Shown here: positions 1 through 7,892 of the stretch, piece after piece
How positions within the stretch are numbered: position 1 is the first letter of the stretch
Layout of the letters: each line of letters begins with the position of its first letter
Source of the DNA: JANSWP01 sp041941305
Lineage (GTDB): Bacteria; Bacteroidota; Bacteroidia; Chitinophagales; Saprospiraceae
Direction: 5' to 3'
NCBI GenBank assembly: GCA_041941305.1
Contig: JBGTQJ010000007.1
Location: 186,001 to 250,000 of the forward strand
Length of the DNA stretch: 64,000 bases
Translations under genes and position numbers: made by a program
Notes under the pieces: model-generated
Seen by the model: only the letters and a program-made list of their open reading frames with translations
Databases searched by the model: none
What the model was told of the DNA's origin: nothing

Positions 1-1383
1 ACGCTTTGGAGAGTCTATGAAAATGGAGAACCAGTCAATTCTTCTGATTTTTATTTCAAACTCAAACCTGAAGGTCCTGAAGAAGGGGAAGGCATCTTTT
101 TGATTGGAAACCCAGCCAGCACAGAACGATACCGAACTTTGTCTCAATTGGAATTTGATAGAGAATACCGCTACAATATCTTCCTTGAAAGATTGGAAAA
201 CAGAATGAATATCCTTCAGGAAATATACGATGAGACCCCTTCTCATAGCTTGAAAGATCAAATCCTGACCTATTCAAATAGTGTTAAAGCAATAGGTGGC
301 ATTTTGGAAGGATTAAATGATCCCTATCTCATGGGCAAGAAAGCAGCTATGGAAAAGCAGGTAAAGTCTAAATCAAAAGCAGTAGCCGGAGGAGATGATT
401 ATTGGGCAAATTTGGCAACTGAAATTGACGCCTTAAAACCTTATGCTTCCGAAAACAATTTGCTTTCCCCAAGCCCTTTGGGAGGTGCAGCCATGATTAC
501 GGCACATATGGTGGCTTCTTTAAAAAATGCTATGGAAGCTGGAAAAACAGAAGCCGACCTGGAAGTTCTGAGAAGTCAGGTTTTAAAATATGCAAGCACC
601 TTAAACACACCTAAAGAGCAAAAATATTTAGCTGTTTTGTTAGCAGAATTGAAGGAATTTGGACAGGCTGATGATAAATATGTCGGAAAATTATTGGATG
701 GCAAATCTCCGGAAGCCGCTGCAAAATATATGCTTGAAAAAACCAAGTTTACAGATGAAGGAAAGTTGAAAAAGTTACTCAATGGCAAACCCAAAAAATT
801 GAACAAAAGCAAAGACCCCATGGTAAAAATGGCGAATTTGTTGGTTCCGGAATATCAAAAAGCAGCTGGCATGTTTCAATCCAGCAAAGCAAAAAGAGAC
901 GCATTACTAGAAAAAGTAGGAGGAGAAATTTTCAATGTTTATGGTTTGTCCATTCCGCCCGATGCCAGTTTCACACTTCGCATCGCAGATGGTGTCGTAA
1001 AGCGTTACGATTATAATGGCACCATCGCACCATATAAAACGACTTTCTTCGGATTGTATGACAGACTATATTCCAACGACGAAACTTTCCCCTGGTCTGT
1101 GCCAGACAGGTGGAAAAACCCAAATGCCAATTTGCTGAAAACCCCCATAAATTTCATTTCTACAAATGACAGCATTGGCGGCAATTCAGGTAGCCCAGTC
1201 ATCAATCAAAGTGGAGAATTGGTGGGTTTATTATTTGATGGGAACATCCAATCACTGCCCGGCAACTTCATTTATGATTCTACTTCCAATCGCGCAATCT
1301 CAGTTCACGTTGGTGGCATTTTGGCTGCTATGAAATACGTGTATGGAGCAAACGAAGTTTTGAAAGAATTGGGGATGGATTAA
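1..1383 (+). CDS. S46 family dipeptidyl peptidase (DPP7/DPP11-type), 3' part
   Basis: The frame is open from the first base, so only the last 460 residues are present and the start lies outside the window. The serine-protease signature GNSGSP (nucleophile serine codon at 1186) is followed by VINQSGELVGLLFDGN, as in S46 exopeptidases, which release dipeptides from peptide N-termini in the periplasm. The middle of the fragment is helical and lysine-rich, matching the helical cap that lies between the catalytic histidine/aspartate and the serine in this family. The residue after FD near the S1 pocket is glycine (FDGN), as in DPP7 enzymes that prefer hydrophobic side chains; DPP11 has arginine there. 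That specificity is inferred from one position. The gene ends before a hairpin-forming repeat and converges on the next gene. Confidence 0.9.
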   Translation, partial: TLWRVYENGEPVNSSDFYFKLKPEGPEEGEGIFLIGNPASTERYRTLSQLEFDREYRYNIFLERLENRMNILQEIYDETPSHSLKDQILTYSNSVKAIGGILEGLNDPYLMGKKAAMEKQVKSKSKAVAGGDDYWANLATEIDALKPYASENNLLSPSPLGGAAMITAHMVASLKNAMEAGKTEADLEVLRSQVLKYASTLNTPKEQKYLAVLLAELKEFGQADDKYVGKLLDGKSPEAAAKYMLEKTKFTDEGKLKKLLNGKPKKLNKSKDPMVKMANLLVPEYQKAAGMFQSSKAKRDALLEKVGGEIFNVYGLSIPPDASFTLRIADGVVKRYDYNGTIAPYKTTFFGLYDRLYSNDETFPWSVPDRWKNPNANLLKTPINFISTNDSIGGNSGSPVINQSGELVGLLFDGNIQSLPGNFIYDSTSNRAISVHVGGILAAMKYVYGANEVLKELGMD

Positions 1384-1471
1384 TTCTAAAGGTTTAAAAT
1401 GCATCATTTTGAATTTTGCATAAAAAATTTCAACATCCTGTCTTTTGAATTAACTCTCTGATAATTAATAC

Positions 1472-1552
1472 GTTGCGGGGTTCGAGGTGCGGGGTTCGAG
1501 GTGCGGGGTTCGAGGTGCGGGGTTAGCTAACCCGCAACTCGAACCCCGCAAC
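1472..1552. repeat. GC-rich intergenic hairpin repeat, family A, copy 1
   Basis: A 15-bp perfect inverted repeat (gttgcggggttcgag at 1472-1486, its complement at 1538-1552) encloses a tandem array of a 14-bp unit, gcggggttcgaggt, at 1475-1524 (about 3.6 copies). It lies between two convergent genes, so it could end transcription from both sides. A related copy sits at 36645-36693, also between convergent genes. Confidence 0.85.
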
Positions 1553-1633
1553 AAAACAACAACACCAAACTCTTTAAAAACCAATGAATGACAAAAGAGA
1601 GGCATTAAAAATTTGAGAGGATATTGTACTACA

Positions 1634-2626
1634 CTATTCTGCTTTTTTCTTTATTATTTTCTTCTTTTTGACAATCTTCTTCCCCCCTTTTTCTGTCTCT
1701 TCAATTTCTTCTTCAATAATAATAACCTCTCCACCTTCAATTTCTATTTCTTCTCCATCTTTCTGAATCCATTTCATTACATCGCCTTCATGGTCACCGT
1801 CTTTCTCAATTTTGATGATTTTGTGGACTTCATCTGCCTTGTGCTCTGTCAAGGTAGCCTTTGCCGATTGGGTTACTCCTTCTCTGGTATATCCAATCTC
1901 AATTTGGTCATTCGGTTTTAATTCAGCAAGAACATCAATCAAGCTTTCAAAATTGTCGATTGCTTTTCCATTGATAGAATTGAGGACATCTCCTTTTTGC
2001 AATCCACATTTTTCAGCTGCACTACCCTCTACTACATCCAAAACTTCCAAAGCACCCTCTTTTTCAGGGTCAGCCATAAGACCCAAAAATGCTCCATTTC
2101 CCTTTTTTATTTTTTTGATATGTTCTTCATGTAAGCCCTCATGTTCCTCCTTTTCAATAATTTCTTCTACCTCTACTTCAATATCTTCGCCATCATCACC
2201 TTTCACTTTAAAAACCCTCACATCTTCATCATCACCATCAGCCTTGAAGATGAAAACATTGTCTCCTTTTTGATTGATTTTAACATCTTCGCCATCAACC
2301 TCAATGGTATAAGATTTTGTTTTTGATTTTCCTTTTTCCTTTATCGCTTTTACATCTTTCGTCTTTTTGTCCGTACGTACAGTAACTTTCACCTCTTTTT
2401 CATCCCCTTCCTCTATCATTTGCTGAATTTCTTCATCACTGATGTCTCCTCCCTCTTTGACTACTTTTTCGACAGTGACATTTCCATCGGCATCAATCGT
2501 TTTGGTGATTACGATAACTTTTTTCTCTTCCTTAATCTCTGTTTCCTCCTGTGCAAAAATCAAAGCAGAAGGTAATGCAATGAACATTAGGGTCAATAAG
2601 CCAGACTTAATTACATCAAAATTCAT
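1634..2626 (-). CDS. Secreted, highly charged PDZ-domain protein
   Basis: This 330-residue protein starts with a signal peptide (hydrophobic core LLTLMFIALPSALIFA, cleavage before QEE). Residues about 30-175 are unusually rich in Asp, Glu, Lys and Val and are probably extended or beta-structured. A single PDZ domain follows at about 180-262 (GAFLGLMADPEKEGALEVLDVV, then GLQKGDVLNSINGK), the peptide-binding module seen in DegP/DegS and carboxy-terminal proteases. No protease domain is attached, so it is more likely a binding or scaffold protein than an enzyme. The C-terminus is an acidic stretch followed by KKIVKKKKIIKKK. It is transcribed divergently from the histidine kinase at 3061, across a 434-bp spacer with a palindrome, which suggests that the two-component system may control it. 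Confidence 0.8.
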   Translation of the reverse strand: MNFDVIKSGLLTLMFIALPSALIFAQEETEIKEEKKVIVITKTIDADGNVTVEKVVKEGGDISDEEIQQMIEEGDEKEVKVTVRTDKKTKDVKAIKEKGKSKTKSYTIEVDGEDVKINQKGDNVFIFKADGDDEDVRVFKVKGDDGEDIEVEVEEIIEKEEHEGLHEEHIKKIKKGNGAFLGLMADPEKEGALEVLDVVEGSAAEKCGLQKGDVLNSINGKAIDNFESLIDVLAELKPNDQIEIGYTREGVTQSAKATLTEHKADEVHKIIKIEKDGDHEGDVMKWIQKDGEEIEIEGGEVIIIEEEIEETEKGGKKIVKKKKIIKKKAE

Positions 2627-2704
2627 AAGAATATGTTTTAATTCTTGAAGTTGTCCAAAGCTATCTTATGGCTATCTTGCAAGCTCTTGATTTTTTATAC
2701 TTCA

Positions 2705-2749
2705 GCTATTTTTTGCTCCATACCACTCTGGTATGAAGCTCAAAATAGC
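2705..2749. repeat. Imperfect 45-bp palindrome in divergent promoter region
   Basis: The sequence from gctatttt to aaaatagc reads nearly the same on the opposite strand; its core is ccatacc-actct-ggtatg. It lies in the 434-bp spacer (2627-3060) between the PDZ gene and the kinase gene. It could be an operator, a stem-loop in the PDZ gene's leader, or a small repeat. Apart from a putative promoter, I see nothing else in this spacer. Confidence 0.55.
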
Positions 2750-2959
2750 CTGTCTCGCAGAATTGCGGGAAGCTTCGTCTTAAAAAACAATAACTTACAA
2801 TCTATCTCATTCGAAAACCTTGAACAACTTCATTGAATATGAGATATTTAGAAAATGTTAGTTTGGAATGTTTGGGTTTATTCATTTAAAAAAAAAGTGC
2901 TCATGTAAAGCATGAAAGCTGCCAATTTGCGTTTATAGTTAAAGTCTGTTAAATTGGCA

Positions 2960-2987
2960 TTTGGGCAAAATGCAATAATTAATTTTG
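2960..2987 (+). promoter_or_regulatory. Putative Bacteroidota promoter for the histidine kinase gene
   Basis: TTTG at 2960-2963 and TAATTTTG at 2980-2987 match the -33 TTTG and -7 TAnnTTTG boxes of the Bacteroidota primary sigma factor. Their spacing is 16 bp, slightly short of the usual 17-23. The predicted leader is about 70 nt. Confidence 0.4.
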
Positions 2988-3060
2988 TAAAGGTGAAGTA
3001 ATCGTTTCTAAATAAACTCCACAAAAATAGAGCAAAGCACTTCTTTTAACAAAAAGAAAT

Positions 3061-4599
3061 ATGAGTAAAAAGGCAATTTGGGCAATAATTGGTTTGATGA
3101 GTGCAGCATTGATCGGCATTGGCTGGATGCAAATCAATTGGATTTCTTCCGTTTTGGCTGCAAATGAAGAAGATTTTAACAATAGAGTGGTTCACGCCTT
3201 GAATGAAGTTGCAGAGCGTTTGGAAACTGAGGAACAAATGGAGGCAGTTCAATACACCGATAGTGGTTTTCGGAGAACGTTCTTTGAACAAAAACTTTGG
3301 GAAGAGCTAGAGTCTGGAAATGTTTCTGTTTCTTTTTCTATCGATCGAAAAGGAATCAAAGGAAGCGAAATCCCTTTGACAAAAACCGAGCATTTGAGGT
3401 TAATGATTGAAGCCAACGATTGCAATTGCGCAGAATGTCAAAAAGAGAAAGCTGAAAAATTGGCACATTGGGTCACCTACAACAAGAACTTAAGCTATTT
3501 CCCGGTTGCAGAAAGAATTAGTGAGCTGTCTATTTTAGATGATTTTTTAAGAGAAGAATTATATGACCAAGGGGTAAATCTTGACTACAAATATGGCGTC
3601 TACGATAACAAAAAGAAGTCATTTGTAATCGCCAACAACCACTATGTAGTTGAAGATTCAAATACGCCCCAACCAACTCAAGAGGGTTATAAAAACCTAC
3701 ACAACTCAAAATACAGGGTAAACTTATTCCAAGGGGATCAGAAGTCGCCTGGTATGCTGATGGTGTATTTTCCTACAAAAGCAAGTTTTCTTTGGGGTTC
3801 TGTAACCAAGACGATGACAGGTTCTGTGCTTTTCACTGGCATTATTCTTTTCTGCTTCATTTATACCATTATGGTCATCTTTAAGCAAAAGAAATTGTCG
3901 GAAATGAAGAGTGATTTCATCAATAATATGACCCATGAATTTAAAACCCCCATAGCGACGATTTCTCTTGCGACTGATTCTATTACAAGTCCAATGATTT
4001 TAAGTTATCCCGATAAAGTAGGACGTTTTGCCGAAATCATCAAGCAGGAAAATAAACGGATGAACAATCAGGTGGAAAAAGTACTACAAATGGCGCAGAT
4101 AGATAAGCAGGATTTTAACCTGAAATTGACCAATGTGAATATGGATGATGTCATTAAACAAGCTGTAGAAAATATTTCTTTGCAGGTTGAGAAAAAAGGG
4201 GGTACCGTTACAACCGATTTGGGTGCTACCAATCCTATGATCCAGGGAGATTTGACACATATTTCCAATATTGTCAACAATTTATTAGACAATGCAAATA
4301 AATATTCTCCTGAAAAACCAGAAATTTCTGTTCATTCACGCAATGTGAACGGTGGGGTTGAAGTTATAATAAGCGATAAAGGAATTGGAATGAGTAAAGA
4401 GGCGAAAAAACATATCTTTGACAAATTTTACAGAGTTCACACAGGAAACCTTCATGATGTTAAAGGTTTTGGTTTGGGCTTGAGTTATGTAAAAGCTATG
4501 ATGACTGCTCATAAAGGGCAGGTAAATGTAAAAAGTGAATTGGGCAAGGGAAGTAGCTTTATTTTGAATTTTCCTTTTAAAGTAAAATCTGATAGCTGA
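3061..4599 (+). CDS. Sensor histidine kinase, membrane-bound
   Basis: The 512-residue kinase has an N-terminal membrane helix (about 5-27), an extracytoplasmic sensor region (about 30-250) and a second helix (about 253-276). A HisKA domain follows, with the phosphorylated histidine in NNMTHEFKTP (His292), and then a HATPase_c domain with the N box DNANKYSP, G1 SDKGIGMS and G2 GFGLGLSY. It autophosphorylates and should pass phosphate to the OmpR-type regulator encoded 187 bp downstream. The sensor region shows no family I can name, but it holds a cysteine cluster CNCAEC around residue 121. The arrangement resembles RprX/RprY of Bacteroides; that link is inferred from architecture only. The ATG follows an A-rich stretch without a Shine-Dalgarno sequence, as is normal in this phylum. 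Confidence 0.93.
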   Translation: MSKKAIWAIIGLMSAALIGIGWMQINWISSVLAANEEDFNNRVVHALNEVAERLETEEQMEAVQYTDSGFRRTFFEQKLWEELESGNVSVSFSIDRKGIKGSEIPLTKTEHLRLMIEANDCNCAECQKEKAEKLAHWVTYNKNLSYFPVAERISELSILDDFLREELYDQGVNLDYKYGVYDNKKKSFVIANNHYVVEDSNTPQPTQEGYKNLHNSKYRVNLFQGDQKSPGMLMVYFPTKASFLWGSVTKTMTGSVLFTGIILFCFIYTIMVIFKQKKLSEMKSDFINNMTHEFKTPIATISLATDSITSPMILSYPDKVGRFAEIIKQENKRMNNQVEKVLQMAQIDKQDFNLKLTNVNMDDVIKQAVENISLQVEKKGGTVTTDLGATNPMIQGDLTHISNIVNNLLDNANKYSPEKPEISVHSRNVNGGVEVIISDKGIGMSKEAKKHIFDKFYRVHTGNLHDVKGFGLGLSYVKAMMTAHKGQVNVKSELGKGSSFILNFPFKVKSDS

Positions 4600-4663
4600 T
4601 GGTTGCGATGATTTGATTGGTGAATTGTTATTTTTACTGTCAAAATATCCTGACCAAATCAAG

Positions 4664-4735
4664 AGCCTGTTTAAAAATTTTCATTTTTTAAAATGTTTAA
4701 ACAAACTCTAAGAGTATGTTTTGATTTTTGCGAAC
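4664..4735. repeat. AT-rich inverted repeats between kinase and regulator genes
   Basis: Two stem-forming sequences lie in the 187-bp spacer. One is near-palindromic and runs from gtttaaaaattt to aaaatgtttaaac (about 4665-4698). The second pairs gtatgttttg with a later caaacatac (about 4714-4752). They could attenuate read-through from the kinase gene into the regulator gene. Confidence 0.4.
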
Positions 4736-4786
4736 TGAAAACCAAACATACGCTAAATAACAAATCATAAACCGAAAATCCATACT

Positions 4787-5521
4787 ATGATACCGACAGA
4801 AAATAAAAGTCGAATTCTGTTAGTCGAAGATGACCAAAATTTTGGTGATGTACTGCGGTCTTACCTGGAGATGCATGAATATGATGTCACTTTAGCTACC
4901 GATGGTATGCAAGGCTTAGACAGCTTCAATCGAGGTGAATATGATCTTTGCATTTTCGATGTCATGATGCCTAAAAAAGATGGCTTCACGCTAGCTAAGG
5001 ACATCAGAGCAAAAGATTCTGAAACTCCCATCATTTTTCTGACAGCTAAAACACTGAAAGATGATGTCCTGGAAGGATTTAAAATCGGTGCTGATGATTA
5101 CATCACAAAACCATTTAACTCTGAGGAGCTACTTTATCGAATTCAAGCTATTTTGAAGCGTAGTGCGCCAAAGCCAGACCCAAGAGAAGAAATCAAAGAA
5201 TTCACTTTTGGAAAGTACCATTTCCATTTTCCATTGCGTATTTTGAGTTTTAATAAAGGCTTGGAAGATGAACAGAAGTACAAATTGTCTCCAAAAGAAG
5301 CACAATTGTTACGCATGTTTGCAATGTACATGAATGATGTGCTTCCGCGTTCTGAAGCCTTGACCAAAATTTGGGGAGAAGACAATTATTTTACAGCACG
5401 TAGTATGGATGTCTTTGTGACCAAATTGAGAAAATACCTCAAGCATGACGAACAATTAGAAATTGTCAACATTCATGGCAATGGTTTCCAATTGCTCCTG
5501 AAAGAAGAGGAAAATGCTTAA
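4787..5521 (+). CDS. OmpR/PhoB-family response regulator
   Basis: The 244-residue protein has a receiver domain at about 8-125: acidic pair VEDD, phosphoacceptor Asp58 in CIFDVMMPKKDG, a Thr in FLTAK and Lys in YITKPF. A winged-helix Trans_reg_C DNA-binding domain follows at about 140-240 (KLSPKEAQLLRMF, then ARSMDVFVTKLRKYL). It is the likely partner of the upstream kinase. Its sequence resembles RprY-type regulators of Bacteroidota. Possible targets are the divergent PDZ gene and its own operon, judged only from position. A strong terminator follows. Confidence 0.93.
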   Translation: MIPTENKSRILLVEDDQNFGDVLRSYLEMHEYDVTLATDGMQGLDSFNRGEYDLCIFDVMMPKKDGFTLAKDIRAKDSETPIIFLTAKTLKDDVLEGFKIGADDYITKPFNSEELLYRIQAILKRSAPKPDPREEIKEFTFGKYHFHFPLRILSFNKGLEDEQKYKLSPKEAQLLRMFAMYMNDVLPRSEALTKIWGEDNYFTARSMDVFVTKLRKYLKHDEQLEIVNIHGNGFQLLLKEEENA

Positions 5522-5540
5522 AAATAAATTGGTTTAGAAT

Positions 5541-5584
5541 AAAAAATGGCGTAACCGATAACTTTCAGTTGCGCCATTTTTCTT
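5541..5584 (+). terminator. Rho-independent terminator after the response regulator
   Basis: The stem aaaaatggcg / cgccattttt (5542-5551 with 5572-5581) can be extended inward by gtaac/gttgc with one mismatch, and ends in T-rich sequence. It begins 20 bp after the regulator's stop codon. Confidence 0.8.
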
Positions 5585-5588
5585 TGCA

Positions 5589-5748
5589 TTAGTAGTGTTT
5601 AAAAAATTACTTCATCCTTTTGATTTCGTCAAATAAGCTCAACTTCAATTCTTATCAGGCTTTCAGTCTTCGCTTATTTGACGAAATCGAAGATTAATGA
5701 GGCGTTTTGCCGAACTAAATGATGAAGTTATTCTTTAAGGGTTATTTT
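5589..5748. repeat. Nested palindromic element, family B, copy 1
   Basis: An outer inverted repeat (5599-5616 with gatgaagttattctttaa at 5721-5738) surrounds a perfect inner 17-bp inverted repeat (gatttcgtcaaataagc at 5622-5638, complement at 5672-5688). The same element occurs at 45964-46093, and half of it again at 46102-46158. This copy carries about 34 extra bases between the inner and outer right arms. It has no coding capacity and resembles a MITE or REP-like element. It fills most of the 403-bp gap before gyrB. Confidence 0.85.
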
Positions 5749-5912
5749 TATAGAAAAAAACAGCCGCTTTACCGCGCTTTAGGCACCTTGAAAAAGATGC
5801 CAGCTAGTGCAACAATGGCTTTTAAGATATTTATAAGCAAATAATTGACAATTATGGAAAAAGAAAGGCTTTAAAACCACTTTCCCACCTTTAAAAACCC
5901 ACCTTTTTTTCG

Positions 5913-5920
5913 TATTTTTG
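5913..5920 (+). promoter_or_regulatory. Putative -7 box of gyrB, 4 bp before the ATG
   Basis: TATTTTTG fits TAnnTTTG. Transcription would begin at or next to the start codon, so the mRNA could be leaderless. A good -33 TTTG is not visible; TTTA at 5890-5893 is the nearest match. Confidence 0.35.
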
Positions 5921-5924
5921 CAGG

Positions 5925-7892
5925 ATGAATTCAGAACCGAATAACAAGCCGACTAACGGCAATTATGATGCGGGGAATATCCAGGCACTGGAAGGGCTGG
6001 AAGCGGTACGACGTCGCCCCGGAATGTACATTGGAAGTACTGATGTAAAGGGTTTACACCACCTTGTCTGGGAGGTTGTAGATAATTCTATTGATGAGCA
6101 CCTGGCAGGTTTTTGTGACAGAGTGGAAGTCACTGTTCATCAAGACAATTCCATCACTGTAAAAGACAATGGAAGGGGAATTCCAACAGGTATGCACAAA
6201 AAGTTGAAAAAATCAGCTTTGGAAGTCGTCATGACAGTGCTTCACGCTGGTGGAAAGTTTGATAAAAACACTTACAAAGTTTCCGGTGGTTTGCATGGTG
6301 TAGGGGTCTCTTGTGTGAATGCCTTGTCGGAACATCTAAGAGCAGAGGTACATCGAGAAGGACAAATATTTGAACAAGAATATTCCAGAGGGAAACCTAC
6401 AGGGGAAGTAAAACCCATTGGCAGTGCAGATGATACGGGTACCATGGTAACTTTCAAACCTGACCATGAAATTTTTGAAACGCTTGAATACAAATTTGAT
6501 ACGCTTGCTAATCGCTTTCGCGAAATGTCATTCCTCAATAAAGGCTTGACATTAAAATTGACCGATGAACGCGAAAAAGAAGATGACGGCTCTTTTAAAT
6601 CCGTAGAATTCTATTCCGAAGGTGGGCTCAAGGAATTTGTGAAATACCTGGATGAATCGCGCACGCCATTGATCAATCAAGTCATTCATGTTAGTGGCAA
6701 GGAAGAAAATGTGGAAGTGGAAGTTGCCATGCAATACAATACTTCTTTTAAAGAGCATGTCTTTTCTTTCGTCAATAATATCCGAACAAATGATGGAGGA
6801 ACGCACGAAAGTGGATTTCGGAGAGCGGTAAATCGCGTATTCAAACAATACGGCGACAAAAACAACATGTTTAGCAAGTTGAAATTCACGATTTCGGGAG
6901 AAGATTTTAGGGAAGGATTGACAGCTATCGTGTCTGTAAAAGTACCAGAACCTCAGTTTAAAGGACAAACTAAAGGCGAGTTGGGGAATTCAGAAGTGAC
7001 CGGTATTGTCTCTCGATCTGTTGGGGAAGTACTCAATTATTGGCTGGAAGAAAACCCTAAAAACGCCAAGCGGATTATAGATAAGGTAATTTTGGCTGCT
7101 ACTGCCCGTCACGCTGCACGTAAGGCGCGGGAAATGGTTCAGCGGAAGAATGTGTTGACTGGAAGTGGATTGCCCGGCAAATTGGCGGATTGTTCCTCTA
7201 AAGACCCCGTTGCCAGTGAGATATTTCTCGTGGAGGGAGATTCTGCAGGTGGAACTGCCAAACAAGGGCGAGATCGAAATTTCCAAGCGATTTTGCCTCT
7301 TCGTGGTAAGATTTTGAATGTGGAAAAGGCACTGGAGCACAAAATATATGAGAATGAGGAGATAAAGAATATGTTTACTGCTCTAGGAGTGAGCATTACG
7401 GAAAATGACGAAGGCGAGCGAACACTGAATACCGAAAAATTGCGCTATCACAAAATCGTCATCATGTGTGATGCCGATGTGGACGGTAGCCATATTGTTA
7501 CCCTGATCCTAACTTTCTTTTTCCGATATATGACCACCCTGATAGAAAATGGGTACATCTACATTGCTGCGCCTCCACTTTACATGGTCAAAAAAGGAAA
7601 GCAATTCCGTTATTGCTGGAATGACGATGAACGCCTGGAAGCCATTGCTGCTTACTCTAATGGAGAGAATGACAATTCCGTAAAAGTTCAACGCTACAAG
7701 GGTCTTGGGGAAATGAATGCTGAACAATTATGGGAAACGACCATGGATCCCGATACGCGTATCCTTCGACAGGTGGCAATCGATGACGCAGCTGAAGCAG
7801 ATCGCACTTTTTCTATGCTGATGGGCGATGAAGTACCTCCACGTAGAGCATTTATTGAAGCGAATGCAAAATATGCAAATGTGGATATTTAA
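5925..7892 (+). CDS. gyrB: DNA gyrase subunit B
   Basis: The 655-residue protein has the full GyrB order: GHKL ATPase (EVVDNSIDEHLAG, DNGRGIPTG, GGLHGVGVSCVNALS), transducer domain, TOPRIM (EGDSAGGTAKQGRD and the metal-binding DADVDGSH) and the C-terminal QRYKGLGEMNAEQLW segment. It hydrolyses ATP and, with GyrA, introduces negative supercoils. The length matches other Bacteroidota GyrB proteins, and it lacks the insert of gamma-proteobacterial GyrB. The QRYKGLGEM and IGSTD motifs fit GyrB better than ParE. The start is well set by a TAnnTTTG box just upstream; no other in-frame ATG occurs before the conserved RRPGMYIG. Confidence 0.96.
   Translation: MNSEPNNKPTNGNYDAGNIQALEGLEAVRRRPGMYIGSTDVKGLHHLVWEVVDNSIDEHLAGFCDRVEVTVHQDNSITVKDNGRGIPTGMHKKLKKSALEVVMTVLHAGGKFDKNTYKVSGGLHGVGVSCVNALSEHLRAEVHREGQIFEQEYSRGKPTGEVKPIGSADDTGTMVTFKPDHEIFETLEYKFDTLANRFREMSFLNKGLTLKLTDEREKEDDGSFKSVEFYSEGGLKEFVKYLDESRTPLINQVIHVSGKEENVEVEVAMQYNTSFKEHVFSFVNNIRTNDGGTHESGFRRAVNRVFKQYGDKNNMFSKLKFTISGEDFREGLTAIVSVKVPEPQFKGQTKGELGNSEVTGIVSRSVGEVLNYWLEENPKNAKRIIDKVILAATARHAARKAREMVQRKNVLTGSGLPGKLADCSSKDPVASEIFLVEGDSAGGTAKQGRDRNFQAILPLRGKILNVEKALEHKIYENEEIKNMFTALGVSITENDEGERTLNTEKLRYHKIVIMCDADVDGSHIVTLILTFFFRYMTTLIENGYIYIAAPPLYMVKKGKQFRYCWNDDERLEAIAAYSNGENDNSVKVQRYKGLGEMNAEQLWETTMDPDTRILRQVAIDDAAEADRTFSMLMGDEVPPRRAFIEANAKYANVDI

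Noticed and set aside
1613..1921. A 102-codon hydrophobic frame on the plus strand
   Set aside because: It is the antisense of the Lys/Glu-rich PDZ gene, which gives Phe/Leu-rich shadows.
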